Origin: Hippopus hippopus
Taxonomy: Eukaryota > Mollusca > Bivalvia > Cardiida > Cardiidae
Assembly (NCBI GenBank): GCA_946811185.2
Contig: OX328096.1
Span: 68,013,345 to 68,077,344, forward strand
DNA length: 64,000 bases
Direction: 5' to 3'
The notes beneath the pieces were generated by a model that made no database searches, had not been told where the DNA came from, and worked only from the letters and a program-made list of their open reading frames with translations. Every line of letters starts with the position of its first letter. Position 1 is the stretch's first letter. The position numbers and the translations under genes are program-made. Positions 1 to 13,017 of the stretch are shown one piece after another.

Positions 1-1130
1 TTAGCTACAGACATTGAGACACCAATGTACTTTAACTCTTTACCACGAGTTTTAAGGACCCTGAGGAAGAAGCCTTTTGAAAACATAGTAGGGAAAGAAG
101 CAAAATGCTGATAATCAGTATTTTCTCCTTTTCCCACAATGTTTTCTGTCCCATTAAAGACAAATTCCACCATCGAAATTGTCATCTTCATATACTTTCA
201 ATTTTTCCAAATAATACCGAAATAAAGGCTCCATCAAAGTCGATTTTCTCCACAGTGTCTCAGCAAAGCGGACGGTGTAGAAAAAAGATCAGACTGCACG
301 TTTTGTGCTGTCTGATCTTTACCTACACTGGCCGCAACAGCAACCATAGTTGTGAAAGACGCTTTAGGGTTAAATGTTAGAAACTTTATCTTTGAGGCTA
401 TTCTGATAGGCATCTACAGCATATGGCTTAGTGCAGAAATAACCAGCAGACATTCATCGTTTATGAATTTCTAATAAGTACCCACAATATAGGTATCAGT
501 GCAAAAATAGCGTTTTGAGAATTTAATAATTTACCTCGTTTTCTAGACCTCTCTTACATATTTTTTGGCGTAGCTGAATGTGCTGGCTTTCGATGTACTT
601 TTTAGCACTGGTTAAAACAGAATAAATAGAAATATGTGATTGGTCAAAAATGTAGACATGTTTATTGTAAGGGCCCCTGCCTATTTGCGGCCGAATTTAC
701 GCCGTCTATCCTTTTCAAAGATATTTCTTGATTCAGACGATGATGTTGTCACTGACACAAACACAATTTAAAATATGTTGCTTGGAGGCAAATGACATCT
801 GTTAGATAATACGATTTATGAGTTTTCATACATTTTATCATAAAATAATACAAAACACACAGATATTATCAGAGTGGTGTATCATGAAGTATGAGCGTCA
901 AATTTTAAAGGTTGCAGTGTCATACGAATGTAGCGAACGTTTTCAGTAAGAACAACAAAAAACCAACATCCGCATTTATTGCAATACAGGGCAGTTTTGG
1001 CAACCATTCAACAAAGTGGTACTCATTGAATCGTACTTTACAACTCAAGTTGTCTTTGCAGCCAGTGTAGAGCAAGATTAGACTGAACAAAACGTGCAAG
1101 ATGAACCTTGATCTGCACTGCCCGCTTTCC
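1..1130. repeat. Left flank block: MITE-C and MITE-D copies, no gene
   Basis: MITE-C at about 33-215 (hairpin gcaaaatgctgataatcag). MITE-D at about 262-337 and 1045-1125. Between 340 and 1040 I see only AT-rich sequence without repeats I can name or a credible ORF. Confidence 0.6.
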
Positions 1131-1175
1131 TGAGAAATTTTAGAAAAAAAAAAACAGTAAAGTTACATTTGGGCT

Positions 1176-1715
1176 TTGCTGTTTGAGAAGAGGGTTTAAT
1201 GCAATCTGCAGAAAGTATCGACCCGGGTCAGCCTGCGCAGTCCGCGCAGGCTGACCTGGGCCGAAACTTTTTGCTATTGATCAATTTTCTGCATGTCAAG
1301 GGACCACTGTACTGTACCTCATGGTTATGTCGATTGTTGGACAAAGTGAATTTTATGGATCCATTTTTATAATATGGTGACTTTTTTTTTTATATGGCCT
1401 GTAACACGCGAAAAGGGGCATTCGGACATTTGCGTAAAGTATCGTCTCGGATCAGCCTGGGCAGTCCGCGCAGGCTAATCCGAAACGACACTTTCCGTTT
1501 TTATGTAATTTTCTGTTTTGCGCAAGTCTATTGAAGAACAAAATCTAATGTAGTCGTAAAGTGCAGTCTCGGATTAGCCTGCGCGGACTGCGCAGGCTGA
1601 TCCGAGACGACACTTTACGCAAAAGTCCGAATGCCCCTTTTCGCGTGTTGCAAGCCATATAATGCATCACCGAAATGCATTAAACGCCCTTTTGACAGAG
1701 GATAGCTCAATCATT
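1176..1715. repeat. MITE-B copy split by a nested MITE-A
   Basis: MITE-B runs 1176-1392 and resumes at about 1662-1715 (aatgcatcaccgaaatgcat). A full MITE-A with paired arms near cacgcgaaaaggggcattcg lies between, so B is the older insertion. Confidence 0.8.
1393..1663. mobile_element. MITE-A copy 1 (nested)
   Basis: About 270 bp foldback: outer arms cgcgaaaaggggcattcgga and its complement, plus two inner GC-rich palindromes (cctgcgcgga ctgcgcagg type) facing each other. Non-coding. Confidence 0.85.
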
Positions 1716-1939
1716 TGGGTCTTATTTCTGGACTGAAGATGCCTTTTGCGTTTATTCAGCGCTGAACAAGCTAACCCTCATTCTATTAAATCCGATTATA
1801 AATTTATTACGTAGAGAGGGTAGACACAGGTTAACCTGCACTTATGTGCAAACTGATCTTGGCCAAGTTTCCGCGTCTCATTTAATGAGTTCTGCCATGC
1901 AGTACCTGGTAAATGCCAATAATTCCACACAACTTGTTC

Positions 1940-2196
1940 CATGCTTTGTGAAAAGGGGGCTTAATGCATCTGCAAAAAGTATCGACAAAGGTCAGCCTGC
2001 GCAGTCCGCGCAGGCTGACTTGGGCAGAAACTTTTTGCTATCGGTCAATCTTATGCATGTCAAGGACCAGTCTAACCCATGGTTCAGTCGGTTTTTAGTC
2101 AACATGGATTTTATGAATCCATAATTATTTGATGGCTTGCTTGGTACAATGCATCACAGAGATGCATTAAACCCCCTTTTGCCACAGCATGGCTCA
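1940..2196. mobile_element. MITE-B full copy
   Basis: Arms catgctttgtgaaaaggggg and cccccttttgccacagcatg; palindrome gcctgcgcagtccgcgcagg at about 1996-2015. Confidence 0.85.
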
Positions 2197-2734
2197 TATA
2201 AAATCTTCAGGAAAGTTAAAGTAACCAACAACTGGATATCGATTTGGCAGTTTAAGGAAATCTTTACGATAACTATATTTAGTTTATAGAAACATTAATC
2301 ATCACCTTGCAACTAAGATAGTGTTGTTTGTTTTTAATGGGAGTTATCCGTCACTTTTAACGTTACTTTAGTCTCGTCAGCTTAAAGCTTACGTCAAGAT
2401 AACGACGGATGCGAAGGTCAAGTTATGCAGATGTTATGCACGAATTATGCACCTGAAAAATTCATGCGATCGAAACTTTATGCAAATGTTATGCTGTCAG
2501 TCTTCTTTGTGATTGATTAATTTGTTTTCATTTATCGTCGCAAACGATTGCCCATTCGGGCGGCGCCCCTAGACTGTTAGTTTTGTTACGGGGGATAATG
2601 CAGGATACAGGACGAAACCCATCTTAAGTTACGCCCGGCTCTTTAACGTGCTCAATGTATTGCACCGTCACACAGGACCTCGGTTTCACATCTAATTTTT
2701 AGTATTAGTATATTTAGACTATTAGTATTTTAAG

Positions 2735-2822
2735 GTGGCAGCCGTGGGGATCGAACCCACACCCTCAAGTACCCCGAGACTTGACGTTTACACGTCTCAT
2801 GCTCCCCTACCTAAGCTATTAG
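2735..2822 (-). repeat. tRNA-like sequence (pseudogene or SINE head)
   Basis: Minus strand has a B-box-like gtgggttcgatccccac arm and an A-box-like tagcttagg stretch, but the acceptor ends do not pair, so not a functional tRNA. 2200-2730 holds no gene or repeat I can name. Confidence 0.4.
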
Positions 2823-3007
2823 GTTGGTACAATGCTTTTGTGAAAAACATACGCTAGAGGTTTATCAGATATCTTCTTCATGTATCTTAAGATCCTCAAG
2901 AAGGAATAAAAGGTGTCCCGTTTTCCATTTATTATTTTTTTGTGTGGTTTCTGTTCCGTTAGTCACGAAGTAGGTCTTGCTGCTATCACATGACGACTTA
3001 TATATAT

Positions 3008-3263
3008 ATGAGCCATGCTCAGTGGAAAGGGGGCTTAATGCATCTCCGTATTACTAAGTAAGTCATCACATGATTATGGATCCATCAAATCAATTTAGTC
3101 TGAAAACCGGCTGAATCATGGTAGAATGGTCGTTGGGAAATTTAAAAAAAAATTACCAATAGCGAAAAGTTTCGACCCATGTCAGCCTGCGCGACTGCGC
3201 AGGCTGACATGAGTCAATACTTTTTACAGATACATTAACCCCCCTTTTCACTGAACACTGCTT
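3008..3263. mobile_element. MITE-B full copy
   Basis: Arms agccatgctcagtggaaagg / ccccttttcactgaacactg; palindrome gcctgcgcgactgcgcaggc near 3184. Confidence 0.8.
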
Positions 3264-3279
3264 ATTATCATACTTTTTT

Positions 3280-4125
3280 ACTCTTTGACAAACAATTCCG
3301 TATTTTAGCGACGCTCAAGAGAAAACATTTTGAAACACTGAGGGGAGAGAAGAGAAGGGAAAATGCTAGTTACCAGCATTTTCTGCGTTATCCACTTTGT
3401 TTTTTTCCCCTACGGAAGAAGTGTGCAATCATTTGAACCATATTTACTTTGTCGTCTTCAAATTTTTTTATCCGACTCGTCAGTCTAAAAAAACGACTTT
3501 ATATGATACATCATCGTGTTTACTCAATCTTTTTGAAAAAAAGAAAAACTAATCAGACAACAACAACAACAGCCACTACCAAACAATCAAACAAACAGCC
3601 AGCCAGCCGTCCAGCCGAACAAAAAAGCAGGCAAGCAAACAAACAAACAAACAGCAGCAGCAGCAGCAACAACAACAACAATAACAATAAGTCATGTTAT
3701 AGCCGTTTTATTACACATCTATAATGTAGATAACATTGTAATCTTTATATTAGAGTGAAGACAATCTAAATCATCAAAGAGAAAACTTCCTTTGAAAAAA
3801 AAAAACAACAGAAACACTTTGATATGTATGGATCAGTTCTTTACATCATTTAAATAGATTGTAAAAGATAAAGATTCGTGAGGTGTATATATCATGATAT
3901 CAAAACATTTCCAGACAATGAAATAGATAAAGGTTACAGTTTAACCCTTTTCCAAACGATCCCATTTTTTCAAGATCCCATCATTTTTTTCCTTTTGTTA
4001 CAATGTTTTCTTTCCTTTCAGGCACATATCATTTTAGACATGATTAATTTTTCGTCTGCAAATGCTTTCGATAGACATGAGTTTACAGATACATCCTTAC
4101 AGCCAGAGAGAAAAAACGCTGTTAA
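3280..4125. repeat. Degraded MITE-C copies and CAA/CAG-rich low complexity
   Basis: Diverged MITE-C at about 3280-3410 and 3942-4090. CAA/CAG/AAC simple sequence at 3556-3690 produces a Gln/Asn-rich open frame without gene support. Confidence 0.55.
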
Positions 4126-4710
4126 AACTTGATAGACTGTAGAATGGCTCAGCATTTAGTCAGCTGTGTAAACATAGATAAATTACCAATATATATGGTG
4201 TAAGGAATAAGCAAACTAAAGGGATTTGTCTTCGATTTGAAACTAGAAACGACAACAGTGATATCTTCGATGGCCTCCAGAAAATTAAGTACATTTTCTA
4301 TCGGTCGTAATCTGTGCACCCTCTGTCAGAGGCAACACTTAGCATGAAGATACAAGAATGATTAGGCCCTATAGTTTGATAAATAAAGATGAAATGGGTT
4401 AAACACTTGCTGAAAAACTAGTAAAGATGTATCTATGATCTCAAACTCCCAGCCTGGATAACAAAACTTTCCGATAAATGCAAAGACATTATATGACATT
4501 GCCATAGAGCACCAGGAAAAGTTCATGCTTCGGACTTTTGAATAGAATCAATAGTTAAGACCAAGTCCACCTATATGAACATCAACTAAGAACAAGTAAA
4601 AACAAAAGGGAAACAAGTAGCTTGTAAGCCTCTTGGTAAAGTCATTTTAGATAGATGAAACTAATAGTAGGTATTGAATAGAAGTTCAGTATGGTGTAAT
4701 AAATAGAGGA

Positions 4711-4866
4711 TATTTGTTTTTTTCGGTTAAAGATCGAAATTTATTTCATCGAGTGAACATCATCGGTAATATTTTCACGAGTGGCTGCGCCACTCGTGAA
4801 AATATTACCGATGATGTTCACTCGATGAAATAAATTTCGATCTTTAACCGAAAAAAAAAACAAATA
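4711..4866. repeat. Long near-perfect palindrome, about 75-bp arms
   Basis: Arms containing cggttaaagatcgaaattta and its complement meet at a short tgc centre near 4786. Almost no spacer, so a strong cruciform. 4130-4700 and 4870-5220 hold no gene I can support. Confidence 0.9.
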
Positions 4867-5224
4867 TTCTATTTATTTCATGCTTTTAACCCTTTCTGGG
4901 AGGAACTTTATCAACATCCAGTGCAGTTCTTTTCAGTTATTCCCCGTGGCGTACCCCCTCCGCATAGCAACGCATTACAATATTACGTCAAGCGCGAGAA
5001 ATGTAAGGTAAATTACGTCATATTTCCATCTAGTTGTGAGTCACGCGCATTTTACCTAGGTAACTAGAATATAAAAATCGGTATTTTCACTGGTCGTAAC
5101 CATGAAATATCGAAAAATATTTCACCGATATTTCTCGATAACCTACCGGAAAGCATGAAATAAAGTGAATTACACAGTCCTTTGCTTGGGCTCTGCAATG
5201 CCTTGCTCAAGGTCACTTCAACAT

Positions 5225-5555
5225 GGCTACTGCCGCCTGTGGGTATAGAACCAGGATCAGAAATCTAGCGATTTAACCACTGAGCTACGATGGACTGCGT
5301 AACTCCTATAGGGGTATCTGTTTTTAACTCTTTACCAAACGACAAAATTTTGGACTGGACCAAATTCGAAGCTTTTCAGGCGAGAAATTAAATGGTGCTA
5401 AAAAGATGATTTCTCTTATCAATAGGGTAGAAAATACTGAGGGAAAAGGAGAAAATGCCACCTGTGTTTTCTCCTTTTCCCACAATCTTCTCCCACAATC
5501 TAATCTACCAGGGTCTTTAAAACTCGGGATTGTGCGGTAAAGCGTTAAGAACTTC
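5225..5555. repeat. tRNA-like fragment followed by MITE-C copy
   Basis: Minus-strand tRNA-like head at about 5228-5292 (ccactgagctacgatgg). MITE-C at 5322-5555 with centre near 5460. A MITE-C fragment follows at 5758-5820. Confidence 0.6.
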
Positions 5556-6127
5556 AACTTTACGATAAACATCAGAGTATCTTCAAACTAAATAAGCCTT
5601 TGGCGAAATGCTCAGTGCCACAAACACTGATTGGAAACTGATGTGATTGCTCCCATATCACTCATGAAATAATAATTTAAGTCTTTGTTGCTGGAAATGA
5701 ATCGTGCTGAATGAAAACAACGGGCAAAGAATACGACCTTGCTGTGTGTTACACTCAGTTTTAACTCTTCTACAAGACGATAAAATGACAGACTTGTCCA
5801 AGTTGAAAGCATTTACTGAGTAACATATGTGCCATATTCTAGCAAAAGCTAGACGTATGAACATCAAAGCGTATGCATCACCGAAAACATGGTGAAAAAG
5901 GTAGTCATTGCTCGCCGCAAACAATGTTTGCTTTCTTCAACGATTGTTCTTCCACCTATCAAAGCAGTTAGAATGATTGTCAAGCATAAGGTTTGTTTTA
6001 AAAGTTTACATCTATTGAGAACAAGTCAAAACTCTTCCTTAAATTTTTGAGAGTCATTATTTATGATGATAACGACGAAACTGTATCAAATATCATATGT
6101 CATCCATCTTTTTTAATCTGATCCATT

Positions 6128-6580
6128 TTAACGCTTTCTCTGGGGACAAAATGTTGGAATTATCAACAAAAAATGGAGATATGAAATAAATTTAATGAGA
6201 TACTAAAATTCTAATTATCTTTGGAAAGGTAAAAAAAAAAAAGTGCTGAGAAAATACTGGTCACCAGCATTTCTCATTGTCTTTAAAGGTCTTCTTCCTC
6301 GAGTTGATGAAAACTTGGGATTGTATGGTAAAGTGTTGATTAAGTTTTTTCTAAACATGCAATAAGCTATTAATCACAGACAAGCTCGAAGATATTTCGG
6401 GTAGGTATAATGCGGAACGAGCCACAACATAAAGAGCTACCTTTTGTTCAGCCATGGTTTGTATTCACAGTCCATTCTTTAGAATATTCTTGATCTTATC
6501 GTCCAAGATTTTCTAAATTTAAAAGTAACACAACTTCTGATTGGCTAATGGTTTAGCCAATTAGAAGTTGTGTTACTTTC
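6128..6580. repeat. MITE-C copy and F foldback
   Basis: Diverged MITE-C 6128-6345. F element 6526-6577 with arms gtaacacaacttctgattgg / ccaattagaagttgtgttac around atggttt. Confidence 0.7.
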
Positions 6581-7485
6581 AAATTTAGAAAAATCTTGAG
6601 AATAAGTCTCAGAACGTTCTTAAGAATGGTTTGTGAATACTGACTGATCTTTTTTTTTTATCTACACCGTCTACATAAGCTATCAAATCGCCATTGCAAA
6701 GTGCAAGAGTTGATGTTAAACTGATTTTCTTTTTGGATTTCTGTCCTTATTTCAGCAGATAGATATGTTACGGTAGTAATCCCATCTATGTTTGGATTTC
6801 AATCTTTCTTCACTATATAAAATATACTTTCCATGCAACTTGCTGTTTATCCACGTTAACAGAACAGATTTTATTATGACTTGTATGCACACACAATATA
6901 CAAAACAACGTAGTACATGGAGAATAAATCAAGATGTTACGGAGAAGGAAATATAGAAAGAAGCAGGTTTAAAAGTACTTTAAGTAGAAATTAACAAGTT
7001 GTAGAGAGTGAAAATTACAGAGCGAAAATAATGTTCAAGGTTGAAGAAGAATGATTTTTTTTTTTCGATGACTAATCAAATCTGTGAAAGACTTCCTGCT
7101 GAAAGAATACGAACACGAAACTTTTGTCGTACATACTGAGAGAGCTGTCGACTGAGCTACGATGAACCCAAACAGTCGTTTGAAGTCCCCAAATTTCTCC
7201 AAACAAAAACAAAACAACGACAACAAGAAATACAAATAAAGATACAAAAAAAACTGGACGGATAATACAAGCCATAAAACCTTCAGCGTCTCTCATCTGT
7301 TATCGTTGAGATCGTCTGCAAGCATTGTCTATAGGTTAGTCTGCTACTTGACAGGGCTTGTTGATTTATGTCGACGTATCGAAATAACTAACAGTGCTTT
7401 TCAAGCATTTTATTTTGAAATATATCTCCCCATGTCTACTTGAACTTTTCTTTCGATAGCTAGTAAGCACTGTCCAGGGCGTGTT

Positions 7486-7555
7486 TTTATGGACAGTGTA
7501 GATCAATATCAGACCGCACAGTCTGATCTTTGAATTTCTCTATCCGATACTGAGA
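7486..7555. repeat. MITE-D fragment
   Basis: ggacagtgtagatcaatatc followed by a shortened complement. 6600-7485 is AT-rich with no supported gene. Confidence 0.5.
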
Positions 7556-7899
7556 ATTTTTCGGCCAAAAGAACTTTGAAACTAAGACGATTCTTTCTCT
7601 ATTGATGGAAATAATCTGACTTGTTTGCCAGTTTAAGGGCTAAATGGTAGGGCGAATTTTTGCAGATTTGCGGTGCTAGGGTGCGCCAATCTATGTCTTG
7701 TATTATGTGGCCTCTTGTACCCTTTGCCGTGAGTGTAGACTAAGATTGGTCAACACATTATGGAAAAAGAAGAAAACTGCGGGGGGGTTTGAGTTTGTCA
7801 TAAACAATGTCAGGGCAAAGCAATGCCTTTGGAGACTTTTTTTTTTTTAAATATCAAGGATAAAAAATTCAGCTCTAAAATTTAAAATCAAAGAGAAAT

Positions 7900-8850
7900 G
7901 TCCTTAAATTCAACAGAATTCCTGCCGTTTGTTAATATGTAATGCAAATATACCATAGGTTTGAACAATACTTCCAAGTCTTTGTTTTCTATCTCAGTTT
8001 TGTTTCGTCGAAATGTCATGCAATACATGTATACCATGGTTCGGAAGAGTACTTCCAGCTCTTTGTTTTCTATATGGATAATTTGTTTCGTTCCGATGTT
8101 TTGTAATATACCATGGTTCTGTACAGTACTTTCAGGTCTTTGCTTTCTCGCGGGATGTTTGTTGCCTTGAAATGTGCTGAAATATACCTTGGGTTTCAAT
8201 ACTTTGAGTTTTTTTTTTGGTTTTCTAGCACGATCCCTTGTATTCGTTGGAAAGACATTTTTTGTTTTCTTTCGCGATGTTTGTTTTGTTGAAATGTTGT
8301 GAAACATACTGTTGGTTTCAGTACTTTCAGTCCTTTGTTTTCTAGTGCAGTGTTTGTTTCGTTGAAATGTTATAATACTTTACAATGGGGCTGAACAAAA
8401 CTTTCACTTATTTCCTTTCTGTAGTTGACTGATTGACTAAATGGTGTTTTACACCGCTTTCAACATTTCGTCATGCATTTTATTTTACGGTGACAGCGCA
8501 TATACTCATGTATGTCCTTAGTTTCACCAGACCTAGGGTAGGGCTCTGAAATATCTTACTCAGGACATGTCTCAAACGAAAAGTCATTTACTTCAAGCAA
8601 GGCGCGAACCCGGTTACGAGTCCTACGCTTTACCCCATAGCCACGCTGGACCCCCTTCTTTTCTTTAGTAAAGTTAGTTTCGTCGAAATACCATGTAATA
8701 TACCTTTGATTTCAAAACTTTCACTTGTTTGTTTTCTAACTTGATGTTTGTTTCGTTGAAATACCATGTGATATACCATGGGGTTCAGAACTTTCACTTG
8801 TATGTTTTCTAACTTGATGTTTGTTTCGTTGAAATGTCAAGACAAGGTGA
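7900..8850. repeat. Minisatellite, about 75-bp units, interrupted by SINE-E
   Basis: Repeated tttgtttcgttgaaatg ... ataccatgg ... ctttcacttgtttgttttct. Interrupted at about 8428-8655 by a SINE-E tail/head (tggtgttttacaccgctttc, head ccccatagccacgctgg). The long minus-strand open frame here is repeat translation. Confidence 0.75.
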
Positions 8851-8948
8851 CAGTTTTTCACTTTTTTATGGGTTGTCACGAACTAGTATAAAAATGACAT
8901 TAACAGCTGCTGTATTGATCAAATTGTTACGTTTTGTTTTGTATGTTA

Positions 8949-9175
8949 ATCCTTTACCTTACAATCCAAATTTTTAACGATTCTTAGGAAGAGGGCTTTT
9001 GAATTCATCGTAGGAAAAGAAGAAAATGCTGGTAACCAGCATTTTCTTCTTTTCCTACAATGTTTTCTGTCATTTCAAAGACAGAAAGTATCTTTTGAGT
9101 TACATTGAGTTTGTCCTCTGCAAATGCTTTTAATTTGGGACAGGTCTAAATTTTTGTCGTATGGCAAAACGTTGA
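8949..9175. mobile_element. MITE-C full copy
   Basis: Centre gaaaatgctggtaaccagca at about 9021-9046; ends atcctttacc and ggcaaaacgttgat. Confidence 0.8.
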
Positions 9176-9384
9176 TAAACAACAGATGTTGACATGATTA
9201 TGTATTTTTACACTACTTTTCGAGATTGTGGTGAATTAGATAAAGTCATTGATGAAAAACTAGCTGGCATTAGAAATATTAGATAGCTCGCGCTATTCAT
9301 TTTTGCTTGGTTCTTGAAACAGGCGGAAATGCATGAACTAGTTTATTACACATTTACGCAGCTACAATACGGCGTTCAAAGCAA

Positions 9385-9900
9385 ACTTTGCGGACTGTGT
9401 AGACTGAGATCAACCTGTACAGAAGGTGTAGTCTGATTTGGGACCTAGGCATGCTGGCTTAGTTGGTAATGCACAGTGCTTGTCGTCAAGGCCGTGAAAT
9501 CGAACCATAGATTGACCAAACTCGGAGGGTTGATGGTTACGCGACAGAATCCATTTCTCTCTCTGCGCTAAACATTGTTTCGACGATTTTTATGTCGGAA
9601 AGCAGCCAATGGCTTCGTCGTGCAAAAACTTTGACATTTTCTCAGATTTCTCTTATGACTAAAGATATTTAGGTGAAACTTGGGTCTTTTCTTAACTTTC
9701 AAAAGAAGCACACAAATAGGGCAGGTAACCATGAAATGGACATAATTATACTCTGTTACAAAAGGGTTTAATACATTTTCAAAAAAAAGTATCGACCTAG
9801 ATCAGCATTCGCAGTCTGCGCAGGCTGACCTGACGCTTAACTTATTGCTTTTAGCAAATTTTCTGTATTTCAAAGGACCATTCTACTACAGCCGAGCGCT
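9385..9900. repeat. MITE-D, tRNA-like and MITE-B fragments
   Basis: Diverged MITE-D 9388-9445. tRNA-like plus-strand piece 9455-9525 (tggcttagttggtaatgc). MITE-B half 9757-9895. Confidence 0.5.
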
Positions 9901-10257
9901 TTTACCGACATGCATCGCTCTGATTTTATCTTACAATTTTTTTTCAAAGTCGAGAGCTACCATTAGTTGCAGTTTGCATTTAGCGAATCCAGTTTCAAGC
10001 GGAAATACATGTAGACAGGATGAAATTTAAAACTAGTTCTTTTTGTGCAAAAGCATATTTTTACACAAAAAATATTTCACTTCGTTGAGCATATAAAGTT
10101 TTGCCGGTAAGATTTACAAAGAATACACAGAAATTAAACACCATTTTTTTTTACATTCATTACATAGCATTACGTTTCTTGACCTAAAACCGTCGTGAAA
10201 TTAGAATAAATCCTGGTTTAGAGATGAATTTCATACCATTTTTCGTAGCCGTGGCAA

Positions 10258-10740
10258 AATTAACCCTTTCCCAGGCGGCGAATCTTTAGGCTGGTCTAAA
10301 TTTAATCTGCAGACGATAAAACATGTATGGCTGAAGGATGGCATTTGTCTATGAAAGGATAGCAAGCTATGTGAGAGAACGAGAAAATGATGGGTATCGG
10401 CATTTTCTCCTTGCCTCACTCTGCTTTCAAAAGTCCTTTTCGTCAGGGTATCTTAACCACGTAATTTTGTTGACAAAGGATTAAGGTGTCCAAGATAACC
10501 TTTGCGGACAGTATAGATCAGTATCAGCTTACACTGAAGGAATGATCCGATCTTAAAGCTACACAGTCGGATATTTTTAAAGGCATTCTGTCCTGAAACA
10601 CCTTGACGTTGAGAGCCATGACCTATTGCGGACTGCTTTTTTGTTTCGATGTCTTGCAGCCCACTAGTCTTTTGAAAATATTGTAGCAAAAGGAGAAATT
10701 GCTCGACACGAGCAATTTCTCCTTTGGTCACAATATTTTC
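10258..10740. repeat. MITE-C copy, MITE-D copy and short foldback
   Basis: MITE-C 10258-10492; MITE-D 10502-10570; short hairpin 10674-10740 (caaaaggagaaattgctcg / cgagcaatttctccttttg-like arms). Confidence 0.7.
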
Positions 10741-11089
10741 ATTAGTTTTTGTATATCAAACCTTGTCTATCCTAATTCTAACTCTATAAGCATATTTTCA
10801 CAGTCGATTCCCGCAATTTGTTTTCAGAAAGTGGTGATTTGGTTTGGTTCAGTGACAAAAGTGGTCTTCCTGTGTGTTTTTAGGTCAGCGAAAACCGGGT
10901 CGTTTTGCCCCATAACAATCAAATTTAAAAGTAATTACGAAAACAGTGAAATTAATTCTTTGCACGTATAGTTTAAGGTACATGTCGATCACTATTGGGG
11001 TGAATTTGTTATCCGACCAATGTCTTATTTAATACATGTAATTGTTTATGTTCAGCCAGCAATTGATTTTTCTATCGGTAAACTTGAGT

Positions 11090-11156
11090 TTCCTATCATC
11101 ATCATTATTATTATCTTTAGTATTATAATTAGTATTATTATTATCATGTAGAGGGG

Positions 11157-11204
<48 letters not shown>

Positions 11205-11220
11205 CAGAGAGAGAGAGCAT
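11090..11220. repeat. Microsatellites ATT, GA and GACA
   Basis: ATT/ATC runs at 11095-11145, GA at 11156-11175, CAGA at 11175-11205. Confidence 0.9.
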
Positions 11221-11652
11221 TGATTTTTTATCAAAATTAAAGAATAAACATGTTAAAAAAAAACTCTGGAACCGAATGTATATTTTAAAGCTCTTATATT
11301 TTCAGTGGTCTAATTCAGTTTCGTGATAAAAGGGACAGAAGCTGGTACGATAGAATAAATAGAAAAGGACTTAACAACTCTTTTAACAAGGTAAGCACAT
11401 TTTTCCTCTTGAATCAGTGGTACAAATAAGAGAAGTCTTAAAGGGGCCTGAAAACATATTTCCTTTTGCAATTTCTTCTGAAAATTAAGACAAAGTGTGC
11501 TCAATTTCACGTGCAAAGATGGCTGTAAAATTAAAACAAAAACAGAAATACATGTACTTTGTTTGCTGAGATTTTGTATTTTACTGCCAAAACTGCCGGT
11601 ATACATGTAGTTGTTATTGCATAACAAGGAATAAATACTATATAAACACTGA

Positions 11653-11735
11653 TGGTTTTCAGTAGCTCAGTTGGTAGAGTCGTCGACTCTGGTTTTGAAG
11701 GTTATGGTTTCGAGTTTGATCGTAGGTATATATTT
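11653..11735 (+). repeat. tRNA-derived sequence
   Basis: A-box-like tagctcagttggtagagtcg and a B-box-like ggtttcgagtttgatc. Arms do not close into a full cloverleaf, so SINE head or pseudogene. Confidence 0.5.
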
Positions 11736-11889
11736 TTTTCAGCATTTTCTTTGTTTGTCTTCGTCAGAGTGTGAACAATCACGTCCTTATGATTTTTTTT
11801 TTTCTCCTTACAAAGTCAAAACTTTGGTTTTAATGGCTCTTTAAGGGTTCCAGGATTATTATCTCATATGTTCTTAGATTAGCACCTAT

Positions 11890-12093
11890 ATATTTTGGAG
11901 GTGGCTTTTTAAAAGCATTTGGGAAAAGGAGAAAATGCTGGTAAACCAGCATTTTCTCCTTTTCCCACAATGCTTTGTACCTTTTCATTGACAAATAATA
12001 TTATTTGAGTCACAGTTATCAGTCGTTTGCAATTTTTTTCAATTCGGCCAAATGCTATAACTTTGTTGTCAGGTAAAGGGTTAAGATTGGACC
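11890..12093. mobile_element. MITE-C copy
   Basis: Perfect centre gggaaaaggagaaaatgctg / cagcattttctccttttccc at 11921-11969; ends aggtaaagggttaag. A MITE-D copy follows at 12255-12325. Confidence 0.85.
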
Positions 12094-12470
12094 ACCCCAG
12101 CTGATCTAGACCTATCTTTATATCTAAAACGCCAGATGTAGATGCTGCTTTTATTGATCTAACTATTAGGGCGCAAAATAAACGCAATAAATATTTTCAG
12201 TGTATAAAGAATAAAACCCAAAATGATTGGAGTTTCGAAGTTGCTCTTTTATTCTAGAACATCCCAGCAGACAGTGTAGATAATACGTCCACATTTTGTG
12301 AAGTCTGCTCTTCACATACTCTGGCCACAAAGACAAATAAGGTGATGAAGACGCGTCAAGTTAAGGGTTAGGTGCAACAGTGACAAAAAGGGGAAAAGGG
12401 TTTGCATAACGTTGCATTAAAGGAAGTTGGTCGTTGTTACTGCAAAAAAGTGCTCAAAGACAGTATTACT

Positions 12471-12735
12471 TGGCCTGCAACACGCGAAAATGGGCATTCG
12501 GACATTTTCGTAAAGCGTCGTCTCGGATCAGCCTGCGCAGTCCGCGCAGGCTAATCCGAAACGACACTTTCCGTTTTTATGTAATTTTCTGTTTTGCGCA
12601 AGTCTACTGAAGAACACAAACTAATGTAGTCGTAAAGTGCCGTCTCGGATTAGCCTGCGCGGACTGCGCAGGCTGATCCGAGACGACACTTTACGCAAGA
12701 GTCCGAATGCCCCTTTTCGCGTGTTGCAAGCCACT
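12471..12735. mobile_element. MITE-A copy 2
   Basis: Both outer arms and both inner palindromes present; nearly the same sequence as the copy at 1393. Confidence 0.9.
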
Positions 12736-12797
12736 TCATATTATGTATAAAATTATCAGAGCATCAAATAGTAATGCAGTAGACACACTTGTATATG

Positions 12798-13017
12798 AAG
12801 GGCGCTCTGACAAAAGGGGTGTTATGCATCTCCGTGGCGCGTAAAACCAAGCAAGTTGTCACATAATTGTGGATCTATAAAATCCATTTTGTCTAACAAA
12901 ATTGACCAATAGCAAAAGGTTTCGACCAGGCTGGCTTGTGCGAACTGTGCAGGCTGACCTAGTTGGATACTTTTTGCATATCCATTAAACACCCTTTTCA
13001 CAAAGTATGGTTCATAT
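12798..13017. mobile_element. MITE-B copy
   Basis: Arms gacaaaaggggtgttatgca / cccttttcacaaagtatgg; weakened centre. Confidence 0.75.

Noticed and set aside
2735..2822. Functional tRNA gene (also 11653, 50272, 54000)
   Set aside because: A and B boxes recognisable but acceptor stems do not pair, and several are attached to SINE bodies.
7888..8307. 139-aa minus-strand open frame
   Set aside because: Spans the 75-bp minisatellite and repeats with the same period.
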